Source: an uncultured Thermoleophilia bacterium (lineage in GTDB: Bacteria; Actinomycetota; Thermoleophilia; UBA2241). Taken from it: DNA of 5,075 nucleotides. This document shows positions 1-5,075 of this stretch, piece after piece. Where the stretch lies: contig CAIXSE010000103.1 in assembly GCA_903921965.1 (NCBI GenBank), forward strand, positions 1-5,075, written 5' to 3'. Below the pieces are notes generated by a model, which was not told the DNA's origin, ran no database searches, and was given only the letters and a program-made list of their open reading frames with translations. Position 1 is the first letter of the stretch, and each line of letters opens with the position of its first letter. A program made the translations under genes and the position numbers.

Positions 1-759
1 ATCGACTACGGCGACTCCGGCGTGGTCCCCGGCTTCATCGAGCGCTCCCTGGAGCGCATGGCGTCGACCCTGCGCGAGATCTGCGAGGCGGGCGTCATCC
101 CGATCGGCTTCGGCGGCGACCACAGCGTGCTGCTCGCCGAGCTGCGCGCCGTCGCCGCCACGCACGGCCCTGTCGCCCTGCTCCAGTTCGACTCCCACTC
201 GGACACCTGGGACGAGTACTTCGGCGAGAAGTACACGCACGGCACCGTGATCCGCCGCGCCTGGGAAGAGGGGCTGATCGACGCCAAACGCTCGACCCTC
301 ATGGGCATGCGCGGCGGGCTCTACGCGCCGGACGACCTCGGCGAGGCGCGCGAGATGGGCTTCACCGTGCTGCCGTGGGACGACCTCGCGCAGTTCGGCA
401 CCGCGGCCGTCGCCGCGGCCGTCGACAGGGCCGGCGACGGCAGCGCGTTCCTCACGTTCGACATCGACTTCGTCGACCCGGCGTTCGCTCCCGGCACCGG
501 CACCCCCGAGTGCGGCGGGCCGACGTCGATGCAGGCCCTGTCGCTGCTGCGCGCCTGCCGCGGCCTGCACATCGTCGGTGCCGACGTCGTCGAGGTGCTG
601 CCCGACCTGGACAGCTCGCACCTCACCGGCACGCTCGCGGCGACGGTGGCGTGGGAGATCCTCAGCCTCATCGCCGCCGAGTGGCCGCGGCGGCACCCGG
701 AGGCGGGCGGCGCGCCGGGCGGCGAGGCCGTGGAGCTCGGCGTCGACGGGCCGGCGTGA
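1..759 (+). CDS. Agmatinase/guanidinobutyrase-family ureohydrolase, 5'-truncated by the window edge
   Basis: This is a manganese-dependent ureohydrolase (arginase/agmatinase superfamily), a cytoplasmic enzyme family that releases urea from a guanidino compound. The reading frame is open from base 1 and gives 252 visible residues ending at TGA 757-759. Family members are usually about 300-350 residues, so roughly 50-100 N-terminal residues lie outside; the GTG at 22 is internal, not the start. Numbering from the first visible codon, the metal motifs appear in order: GGDHS (38-42), DSHSD (64-68), DIDFVDP (154-160), then GTPE (167-170) and VVEVLPD (196-202). The metal ligands His41, Asp64, His66, Asp68, Asp154 and Asp156 are all present. 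The stretch around YFGEKYTHG and RRAWEEGLID resembles agmatinase and guanidinobutyrase rather than arginase. The usual Ala of DAHxD is Ser here. The tail after about residue 228 is Gly/Ala-rich and poorly conserved. A C-N hydrolase follows 43 nt later on the same strand, probably in the same operon. Family assignment is firm; substrate (agmatine, 4-guanidinobutyrate or another) is not determined. Confidence 0.93.
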   Translation: MDYGDSGVVPGFIERSLERMASTLREICEAGVIPIGFGGDHSVLLAELRAVAATHGPVALLQFDSHSDTWDEYFGEKYTHGTVIRRAWEEGLIDAKRSTLMGMRGGLYAPDDLGEAREMGFTVLPWDDLAQFGTAAVAAAVDRAGDGSAFLTFDIDFVDPAFAPGTGTPECGGPTSMQALSLLRACRGLHIVGADVVEVLPDLDSSHLTGTLAATVAWEILSLIAAEWPRRHPEAGGAPGGEAVELGVDGPA

Positions 760-791
760 GGCGGACGTGTGACCGGCGCCGGGCGATGAGC

Positions 792-796
792 GGAGG
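792..796 (+). promoter_or_regulatory. Ribosome binding site deciding the GTG start of the C-N hydrolase
   Basis: A clean GGAGG sits 6 nt before the GTG at 803-805. This selects GTG 803 as the start, and the protein then begins directly with the family's first beta-strand (VRVACAQMN). The ATG at 786 is out of frame with this gene and precedes the Shine-Dalgarno, so it is not an alternative start. Confidence 0.75.
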
Positions 797-802
797 CCGG
801 CG

Positions 803-1699
803 GTGAGCGACGACGTGGTGCGCGTGGCCTGCGCGCAGATGAACACGCGCGACGACGTGGAGGCCAACGCGCGCGTCGCGGCCGAGCTCGTGGAGGAGGC
901 GGCCGCCGCAGGCGCGCGCCTCGTCGCGCTCCCCGAGACCTGGCTGTTCAAGGGTCACAGCGAGGGCATCCGCGCGAGCGCGGAGGCCCCGGACGGGCCC
1001 CACAACGGCCGCCTGGCCACGCTGGCGGCCCGCCACGACGTCTACGTCCTGGCGGGCTCGATCTACGAACCGGCCGGGGCCGGCGGGCGCGTGTTCAACA
1101 CGTCGGCCCTGTTCGGGCCCGACGGCCGTCTGGCGGCCGTGTACCGCAAGCTGCACCTGTTCGACGTGACCGCCGGCGACAAGGTGTACCGCGAGTCCGA
1201 CGACGTCGTCGCCGGCGACGCGCTCGTCACGGCCGACATCGAGCTCGGAGAGCCGCGCGGACCGGCCGGCTGCGAGCACCACGGCCCGGCCGGCGCCGGC
1301 GCTTCGCCCGCGGGCTCCGTCCGCCTCGGCCTGACGATCTGCTACGACCTGCGGTTCCCCGAGCTGTACCGCAGCCTCGCGCTCCTCGGCGCCCAGGTGC
1401 TGTGCGTGCCGTCCGCCTTCACTGCGTTCACCGGCGCGGCCCACTGGGAGGTCCTGCTGCGCGCCCGCGCCATCGAGAACGGCTGCTTCGTCATCGCCCC
1501 GGGCCAGGTCGGCGAGCACCTGCCGGGGCGCGACTGCTACGGCCACACGATGGTCGTCGACCCGTGGGGCACCGTCCTCTCCGAGCTGCACGACGGCGTC
1601 GGCGTGATCGTCGCCGACCTCGACCTGGCGCGCCTCGACGAGGTGCGCGGGCAGCTGCCGTCGCTGGAGAACCGCCGGCCGGACGTCTACCGGGTCTGA
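803..1699 (+). CDS. Carbon-nitrogen hydrolase, nitrilase superfamily (Nit1/Nit2, omega-amidase-like)
   Basis: This 298-residue protein is a full-length nitrilase-superfamily amidase, probably cytoplasmic, hydrolysing the C-N bond of an amide to acid plus ammonia. The catalytic triad is visible: Glu45 in ALPETW, Lys116 in VYRKLHLFD, and nucleophile Cys180 in [13 protein letters not shown]. Downstream, [20 protein letters not shown] (203-222), the following [15 protein letters not shown] (246-256) and a C-terminal [16 protein letters not shown] are typical of the Nit1/Nit2 branch, whose known members act on deaminated glutathione or omega-amides (2-oxoglutaramate, 2-oxosuccinamate). N-carbamoylputrescine amidase and 4-guanidinobutyramide amidase are related alternatives. 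The start is GTG 803 with GGAGG 6 nt upstream. One oddity is a Gly/Pro/Ala-rich insert at about residues 150-171, between the beta-strand ending DIEL and the strand carrying the nucleophile, where relatives have only a short turn. The preceding ureohydrolase gene ends 43 nt upstream, so the two are probably co-transcribed, suggesting shared guanidino/amide nitrogen metabolism. Superfamily certain; exact substrate inferred only. Confidence 0.93.
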   Translation: MSDDVVRVACAQMNTRDDVEANARVAAELVEEAAAAGARLVALPETWLFKGHSEGIRASAEAPDGPHNGRLATLAARHDVYVLAGSIYEPAGAGGRVFNTSALFGPDGRLAAVYRKLHLFDVTAGDKVYRESDDVVAGDALVTADIELGEPRGPAGCEHHGPAGAGASPAGSVRLGLTICYDLRFPELYRSLALLGAQVLCVPSAFTAFTGAAHWEVLLRARAIENGCFVIAPGQVGEHLPGRDCYGHTMVVDPWGTVLSELHDGVGVIVADLDLARLDEVRGQLPSLENRRPDVYRV

Positions 1700-1726
1700 G
1701 CCGGGCGGGACGCCGCTGCGCCCGGC
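1700..1726. terminator. GC hairpin between convergent genes, possible bidirectional terminator
   Basis: A perfect 8-bp inverted repeat (GCCGGGCG at 1700-1707 with CGCCCGGC at 1719-1726) encloses an 11-nt loop. It begins directly after the stop codon of the C-N hydrolase and lies 12 nt beyond the stop codon of the co-polymerase gene on the other strand. It fills most of the 39-nt convergent gap, the expected place for a shared terminator. There is no T-tract on either side, so it is not a canonical intrinsic terminator; high-GC actinobacteria often use such U-less hairpins or Rho. In DNA this rich in G and C some pairing by chance is expected. Confidence 0.45.
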
Positions 1727-1738
1727 GCCGCGGAGGCG

Positions 1739-2665
1739 TCAGGCGGCGGCCGCGCGCCTGTCGGCCAGCCGCCGCCGCACGAACGCGACGATGACGCCGA
1801 CCACGAAGCCCGCGAGCGCGCCGGCGGCCACGTTGAGCGTCATGCTCGGCCCGCTCGGCGAGTCCGGCGGCCTGGCCTCGTGGAGCACGCGCGGCTCCTC
1901 GACCTGCTTGGCCGTGTAGATCAGCAGCTCGGTCTTCTGGTTGGCCGAGGCCAGCGCCTCCTGCTCGGTGGCCGCCGCCTGGACCACGGCGACGTACGGC
2001 GCCGCCGCGGCGGCCTTCTCGCCGGCCGAGCCGCCGCCCGCGGCGATCTGCAGCAGCGCCTTCTGCGCCTCGGCGCTGCGCGCCTGCGAGGCGGCCATCG
2101 CCTTCTTGCCCTGCGCGAGCTGCGCCTCGAGCAGCACGATCTTGCCCGACACGCCGGGGCTGATGCGCGCCACGAGCACCTCGGCCAGCGCGTTCGCGGC
2201 CGCCGTCGCGCGCAGCTTGTCGGTGTCGGTCACGGTGATGACGACGATGTTCACCACCGACGTCGACGTCTTCACCGTCGACGACGGCGTGACGACGGTC
2301 GTCTCCTTGCGCAGGCGGCCGGCGGAGACCTTCATGCCGGAGTCCTCGAGCTTCTTCGCGGCCTCGTCGAGCACGACCTGGCTCGTGAGCAGCTGCGTGG
2401 CGGCCCTGGAGTTGGAGTTCAGCCCGGCCATGGGGTTGCCGTTGGCGTCGGTGGTCTGGCCGATGTAGACCGACGACGTGGCGCTGTACTCCTTGGGCGA
2501 GGCGAGGGTGACGACGCCGCCGACGACAGCGCCGAGCACCAGCAGTCCCAGGATGACCCACCAGTTGTGGAGCAGCGTCGCGAACCAGCCGCCGACGTCG
2601 ATGGACGTGCCGGGATCGCCGGAGGGAGCGGGGGCTGCAGGAGGAGCGTCGCTGTCGGGGCTCAT
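1739..2665 (-). CDS. Wzz/YveK-type polysaccharide co-polymerase (chain-length determinant family), no kinase domain
   Basis: This 308-residue inner-membrane protein has the polysaccharide co-polymerase layout. A Pro/Ala/Asp-rich cytoplasmic N-terminus (1-22) is followed by IDVGGWFATLLHNWW and a first membrane helix (about 33-55). The extracytoplasmic region follows (about 56-275), starting SPKEYSATSSVYIGQ, with an Ala/Gln-rich helical, probably coiled-coil stretch at about 174-245. Then come a proline-rich ARPPDSPSGPSMTLN segment (264-278) and a second helix (about 278-296), ending in the short basic tail RRRLADRR. The proline-rich segment before the second helix is characteristic of Wzz/Wzc/CapA proteins. 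Such proteins control polymer length and export with the Wzy polymerase. There is no Walker motif, so any tyrosine kinase partner must be encoded elsewhere. ATG 2665 is chosen because the Wzz domain starts soon after it and an AGGA precedes it. An in-frame GTG at 2770 would add 35 unlike-coding residues and falls in a hairpin. The gene is last in the - strand glycan block. Confidence 0.88.
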   Translation of the reverse strand: MSPDSDAPPAAPAPSGDPGTSIDVGGWFATLLHNWWVILGLLVLGAVVGGVVTLASPKEYSATSSVYIGQTTDANGNPMAGLNSNSRAATQLLTSQVVLDEAAKKLEDSGMKVSAGRLRKETTVVTPSSTVKTSTSVVNIVVITVTDTDKLRATAAANALAEVLVARISPGVSGKIVLLEAQLAQGKKAMAASQARSAEAQKALLQIAAGGGSAGEKAAAAAPYVAVVQAAATEQEALASANQKTELLIYTAKQVEEPRVLHEARPPDSPSGPSMTLNVAAGALAGFVVGVIVAFVRRRLADRRAAAA

Positions 2666-2669
2666 GGCG

Positions 2670-2673
2670 TCCT
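2670..2673 (-). promoter_or_regulatory. Weak ribosome binding site for the co-polymerase gene
   Basis: On the - strand an AGGA (within GGACAGGAC) lies 4 nt before ATG 2665. The spacing is short and the match partial, but no better Shine-Dalgarno precedes the in-frame alternatives TTG 2707 and GTG 2770. It therefore supports the ATG 2665 start. Confidence 0.45.
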
Positions 2674-2717
2674 GTCCGTCGGGGTCGTTCGCGTCATGGT
2701 ACCGCAAGAGGGGAGGG

Positions 2718-2746
2718 GGCGCGCCCGGCGCAGCGGGCGGCGCGCC
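2718..2746 (-). repeat. Duplicated GGCGCGCC palindrome able to form an 8-bp hairpin
   Basis: The octamer GGCGCGCC occurs at 2718-2725 and again at 2739-2746. Because it is its own reverse complement, the two copies are both direct and inverted repeats and can pair as an 8-bp stem around a 13-nt loop. This is the third hairpin of the spacer in the direction of transcription, ending about 50 nt before the co-polymerase ATG. Chance is possible given the base composition. Confidence 0.45.
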
Positions 2747-2753
2747 GGAGCGC

Positions 2754-2770
2754 GTGCGGAGGGTCCGCAC
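2754..2770 (-). terminator. Perfect 7-bp hairpin with a 3-nt loop in the spacer, possible terminator or attenuator
   Basis: GTGCGGA (2754-2760) and TCCGCAC (2764-2770) are perfect inverted repeats separated by three bases, giving a compact GC-rich hairpin on the - strand transcript about 50 nt after the glycosyltransferase stop codon. There is no following T-run on that strand, so a canonical Rho-independent terminator is not shown. The alternative GTG start at 2770 lies in the first codon of this stem, which argues against its use. Confidence 0.45.
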
Positions 2771-2775
2771 TCAGT

Positions 2776-2805
2776 AGCCGGTGCCGCTTCGCCGCACCGC
2801 CGGCT
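2776..2805 (-). repeat. Bulged inverted repeat just after the glycosyltransferase stop
   Basis: AGCCGG (2776-2781) pairs with CCGGCT (2800-2805), and TGC (2782-2784) continues the stem with GCA (2794-2796) across a 3-nt bulge, leaving a 9-nt loop. On the - strand it begins 16 nt past the glycosyltransferase stop codon, a usual position for a transcript 3'-end or stabilising hairpin. No T-tract follows. Confidence 0.4.
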
Positions 2806-2821
2806 GACGGGCCTGCGGCGC

Positions 2822-4066
2822 TCAGTGACGGTGCTCCCGGCGGACGCGTTCGAGGATCCCGAGGTAGTCGTGGGCGAGCAGGCGCCGGTCGAAGTGCTCC
2901 AGCACGTACCGGCGTCCGGCCTCGCCCATGCGCGCGCACCCGGCGCGGTCGTCCGCGAGGCGGACCGCGCCGGCGGCCAGCGCGGCGTCGCTGGACGGCT
3001 CGAAGGCGACGCCGCAGCCGGCCTCGTCCAGCATCGCGCGGGCCTCGCCCTCGAAGCCGAGCAGGATGGGCTTCTCCATGGCCGCGTCCTCGAAGAACTT
3101 GCTGGGCAGGATCTGTGCGAAGAGGTCCTGCTTGCGGAAGTGCACGAGGCAGGCGTCGCTGCTCGCGAGGTACCGGGGCAGGTCGGGCCGCGGCACGAGG
3201 CCGGTGAAGACGACGTTGTCCAGGCCCTCCGCGCGCGCCCGCTCCTCGAGCTCGGCGCGCTGCGCGCCGTCCCCGATCAGCAGGAAGGCGATGTCGTCAC
3301 GGCCCTGCGCTCGCAGCCGGTGGGCCGCGTCGAGCACGACGCCGAGGTCGCTGGCCATGCCGATGGTGCCGGCGAAGGCGATGACGAACGTCTCCGGCGC
3401 GAAGCCGAGCCGCGCCCGCAGCTCCGCGTCCGGCGGCCGCGGTGTGAACAGGCCGGCGTCCACGCCGTTGGTGACGACCGACACCTTCTCGGGCGCCACG
3501 CCCTTGCGCAGCATGTTCCGGCGGTAGCCCTCGCCGACCGCCACGATGTGGTCGGCGCCGTCGTAGAGCGCCTTCTCCAGCCGCTCGAGGGCGTGGATGA
3601 TACGGCCCTCCTCGAGCGCGCCGACGGCGGTGATGGAGTCGGGCCAGATGTCGCGGACCTCGAGCACGAACGGCGCCCCGTGGGCGCGCGCCACCGGCAG
3701 GCCCGCCCAGCCGGCGAAGAACTGCGGGCTGGTGGCGATCACGACGTCGGCCTTCGGGCGGATGAGCGAGCCGGCCACCCCGGCCGTGGCCATGTACGAG
3801 AGGAAGTTGAGGCCCCGGCGCACGCGGCCCTTGTTGGCCGCCAGGTACGTCCACACCCGCGCCGTGCGGATGCCGTCGATCCACTCCTCCTGGTACGGCC
3901 GGTTCTCGTAGCCCTCGTACACCACGCCGGCCGGGACGTTGGGCGCGCATGTCAGCACCGTGACACGGTGCCCCACGCGCGCCCACTCCTTCGCCATGGC
4001 GTGCACGCGCGCCGCCGGCGCGTTGTTCTCGGGGACGAAGTAGTGGCTCAGGAAGAGGATGTGCAT
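2822..4066 (-). CDS. GT4-family glycosyltransferase, WbuB-like, for cell-surface polysaccharide
   Basis: This 414-residue protein is a GT-B fold, retaining glycosyltransferase of family GT4, closest in motif pattern to the WbuB-like group. It would transfer a sugar from a nucleotide donor to a lipid-linked glycan intermediate at the cytoplasmic membrane face. Numbering from ATG 4066, the N-terminal acceptor domain shows MHILFLSHYFVPE (1-13), NAPAAR (15-20), LTCAPNVPAG (38-47), WTYLAANKG (72-80), IATSPQFFAGWAG (110-122) and LEVRDIWPDSI (135-145). The C-terminal donor domain shows VTNGVD (198-203), FAGTIG (231-236), LLIGDG (262-267) and LPSKFFEDAAMEKPILLG (320-337). In the GT4 EX7E motif the second Glu is Glu326, while the first position is Gln. 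The protein has no signal peptide; length is usual for the group. GTG 4072 is an alternative start two codons earlier. Neither start has a good Shine-Dalgarno. The upstream gene ends only 10-16 nt away, so translation is probably coupled. The sugar transferred cannot be told. Confidence 0.93.
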   Translation of the reverse strand: MHILFLSHYFVPENNAPAARVHAMAKEWARVGHRVTVLTCAPNVPAGVVYEGYENRPYQEEWIDGIRTARVWTYLAANKGRVRRGLNFLSYMATAGVAGSLIRPKADVVIATSPQFFAGWAGLPVARAHGAPFVLEVRDIWPDSITAVGALEEGRIIHALERLEKALYDGADHIVAVGEGYRRNMLRKGVAPEKVSVVTNGVDAGLFTPRPPDAELRARLGFAPETFVIAFAGTIGMASDLGVVLDAAHRLRAQGRDDIAFLLIGDGAQRAELEERARAEGLDNVVFTGLVPRPDLPRYLASSDACLVHFRKQDLFAQILPSKFFEDAAMEKPILLGFEGEARAMLDEAGCGVAFEPSSDAALAAGAVRLADDRAGCARMGEAGRRYVLEHFDRRLLAHDYLGILERVRREHRH

Positions 4067-4082
4067 GCGCACCGGGCGCCGA

Positions 4083-5075
4083 TCATTCGTCCCAGAACAC
4101 CTGGTCGTAGTACCGCACCGAGCGTCGCGAGAAGCGCACCCGCGACTGGATCTCGGCCACGTCTTCCGCGCCCAGCTCGCCGAGCGCGTACTTGATGCCC
4201 AGGTACGGGATGATGAAGTCTTCCTGGTACACGAAGGTGCTCACGCGCGGGTTGATCTCCAGCAGCTTGCCGCCGATCCACTGCACGCTCTGGTAGTGGT
4301 CCAGGTCGAGGTGCCGGACGACCTTGCGCGTGAGCTCCACGAGGTCGGGCCGGTCGATGGTCTTGAACGCCATCGCCAGGCCGGTGAGGAACTCCTCGCG
4401 GGTGCGCGTCTGGTGGAACACCACCTCGCCCTTGTCGGCGTACAGGTCGACGGTGATCTCGGGGGCGTCGACGTACTCCATCAGCATGAGGTCGGGGAAC
4501 GGCTCGTAGGTGCGGAACAGCTCGACGAAGTCGTCCATCGTCAGGTAGCGGTTGATGGGCCTCTCGTAGAGCAGTTCGTGGACGCGGTCGACGTGCGCGG
4601 AGAGGATGCGGAAGCCGCGCGAGCCCTTGGCCACCGGCGGCTTGAAGCAGACGGGGACCTCGGGGTACCCCAGCCGCTCGGCGCCGGCGACGAACTCGTC
4701 GAGGCTCGCCGGCCGGATCAGCTCCGGCTGCGGCACGGGGATCTCGCTGCAGGCGGCGTGCATGAGCGCCTTGTCGCCGGCGACCTCGATGCCGCGCACG
4801 CCGTCGGCCATGACCTTCGCGCCGAGCGCCTCGAACACCTCGCGGTGGCGCGCGACCGTCTCGATCTCGTGCGACGACTGCACGAACAGGATGTCGGGGC
4901 GCACCGCCTCGACGACCTCGGCGAGGCCTGCGATGTAGTCCGGCGAGTTGCCGGCCGGCACCAGGCTGAAGCCGTCGCAGAGGAAGCGGCCGACGGCGTC
5001 GGGGCGCATGTCCACCCCGTGGATGACGATCTCGCGCTCGCCGTTGGCCTTGAGCATGCGGATCAGGGTGCTCGC
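4083..5075 (-). CDS. ATP-grasp domain protein (carbamoyl-phosphate-synthase-like), 5'-truncated by the window edge
   Basis: This is an ATP-grasp enzyme, a family that activates a carboxylate as acyl-phosphate and joins it to an amine or thiol. The frame is open to the window end, giving 330 visible residues; the ATG at 5057 is probably internal because the upstream codons read ASTLIR into RMLKANGEREI. In carbamoyl-phosphate-synthase-like proteins such a segment follows the N-terminal glycine-rich beta-strand, so only perhaps 10-20 residues are missing. Numbering from the first visible codon: pre-ATP-grasp domain with GVDMRPDAVG (20-29) and VPAGNSPDYI (39-48), VAGDKALMH (98-106), ATP-binding Lys145 and glycine-rich loop AKGSRG (149-154), hinge-region LMEYV with Glu200, TVDLY with Asp210, and metal ligands Glu273 and Asn275 in LLEINPR. 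All key ATP and metal residues appear intact. It precedes the glycosyltransferase by 16 nt, so it probably belongs to the same glycan operon, where it may attach an amide or amino-acid group to a sugar. That role is inference; the substrate is unknown. Confidence 0.88.
   Translation of the reverse strand, partial: ASTLIRMLKANGEREIVIHGVDMRPDAVGRFLCDGFSLVPAGNSPDYIAGLAEVVEAVRPDILFVQSSHEIETVARHREVFEALGAKVMADGVRGIEVAGDKALMHAACSEIPVPQPELIRPASLDEFVAGAERLGYPEVPVCFKPPVAKGSRGFRILSAHVDRVHELLYERPINRYLTMDDFVELFRTYEPFPDLMLMEYVDAPEITVDLYADKGEVVFHQTRTREEFLTGLAMAFKTIDRPDLVELTRKVVRHLDLDHYQSVQWIGGKLLEINPRVSTFVYQEDFIIPYLGIKYALGELGAEDVAEIQSRVRFSRRSVRYYDQVFWDE

Larger units (their letters stand above)
2666..2821 (-). 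other. 156-nt structured spacer between glycosyltransferase and co-polymerase genes
   Basis: This non-coding stretch separates two genes that otherwise look like one operon. It carries three successive inverted repeats, listed separately (2776-2805, 2754-2770, 2718-2746), then an unstructured G/C-rich segment and the start region of the co-polymerase gene. I see no convincing -10/-35 pair and no small ORF with a ribosome binding site. The transcript here would be a structured leader or intercistronic region. Possible roles are termination of the upstream unit, partial read-through that lowers co-polymerase expression, or an RNA processing site. None is proven by the sequence. Confidence 0.5.

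Noticed and set aside
786..806. A six-codon reading frame (ATG to TGA) whose stop overlaps the GTG start of the C-N hydrolase
   Set aside because: It could act in translational coupling, but it has no ribosome binding site of its own, and its interior is the Shine-Dalgarno of the next gene. Chance is the simpler reading.
668..1591. A 307-codon open frame on the - strand opposite the C-N hydrolase
   Set aside because: It overlaps the strongly supported C-N hydrolase, and its product is low-complexity (Arg/Ala/Gly/Val) without motifs.
2255..2305. Clustered GACGTCGAC/GTCGACGAC-like repetition in the co-polymerase gene
   Set aside because: It comes from codons for a Val/Thr/Ser-rich stretch in GC-biased usage (TVVTPSSTVKTSTSVV). 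The unit is not regular and the frame reads through normally.
1491..2561. A 356-codon open frame on the - strand overlapping the co-polymerase in another frame
   Set aside because: Its translation is Arg/Gly-rich shadow sequence, whereas the co-polymerase frame shows two membrane helices and the family's proline-rich segment.
2666..2770. N-terminal extension of the co-polymerase to GTG 2770
   Set aside because: The added 35 residues are Arg/Pro/Ala-rich with no family resemblance, no ribosome binding site precedes the GTG, and it lies within a perfect hairpin.
1880..4195. A 771-codon open frame on the + strand across the co-polymerase and glycosyltransferase genes
   Set aside because: It runs antisense to two well-recognised genes and crosses their spacer. 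Its translation is Arg/Gly/Ala/His-rich with no family motif, as expected for an antisense frame in GC-rich DNA.

Overview
The window is very GC-rich (well over 65% by eye) and nearly all coding, with strong G/C third-position preference, GTG as well as ATG starts, and short intergenic gaps. This points to a high-GC actinobacterium. The style of the polysaccharide genes would fit the Thermoleophilia/Solirubrobacterales, but that placement is a weak inference. I see no rRNA, tRNA, CRISPR array, insertion sequence or phage gene.

The layout is two convergent blocks. On the + strand, positions 1-1699 hold a two-gene nitrogen-metabolism unit: the C-terminal three quarters of a manganese ureohydrolase (agmatinase/guanidinobutyrase type; its start lies before the window), then, 43 nt later, a complete nitrilase-superfamily carbon-nitrogen hydrolase of the Nit1/Nit2 type. 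Both cut C-N bonds in nitrogenous small molecules. Their pairing fits guanidino-compound catabolism or polyamine supply, but the sequence does not fix the substrates.

On the - strand, read from right to left (5075 down to 1739), is a three-gene surface-polysaccharide block. It holds an ATP-grasp ligase-like protein (5' end outside the window), a WbuB-like GT4 glycosyltransferase 16 nt downstream, and a Wzz/YveK-type polysaccharide co-polymerase after a 156-nt spacer. These would act together in building a sugar polymer at the membrane: the transferase adds a sugar to the lipid-linked repeat unit, the co-polymerase sets chain length or export, and the ATP-grasp enzyme may install an amide or amino-acid substituent. 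The spacer before the co-polymerase contains three consecutive inverted repeats and is the most structured non-coding DNA here.

The two blocks meet tail to tail at 1700-1738, where an 8-bp GC hairpin could stop transcription from both sides. I found no convincing evidence of a wholly new system. The points most worth checking are the structured spacer, the ureohydrolase/amidase pairing, the odd insertion in the nitrilase-family enzyme, and the ATP-grasp protein in a glycan locus.
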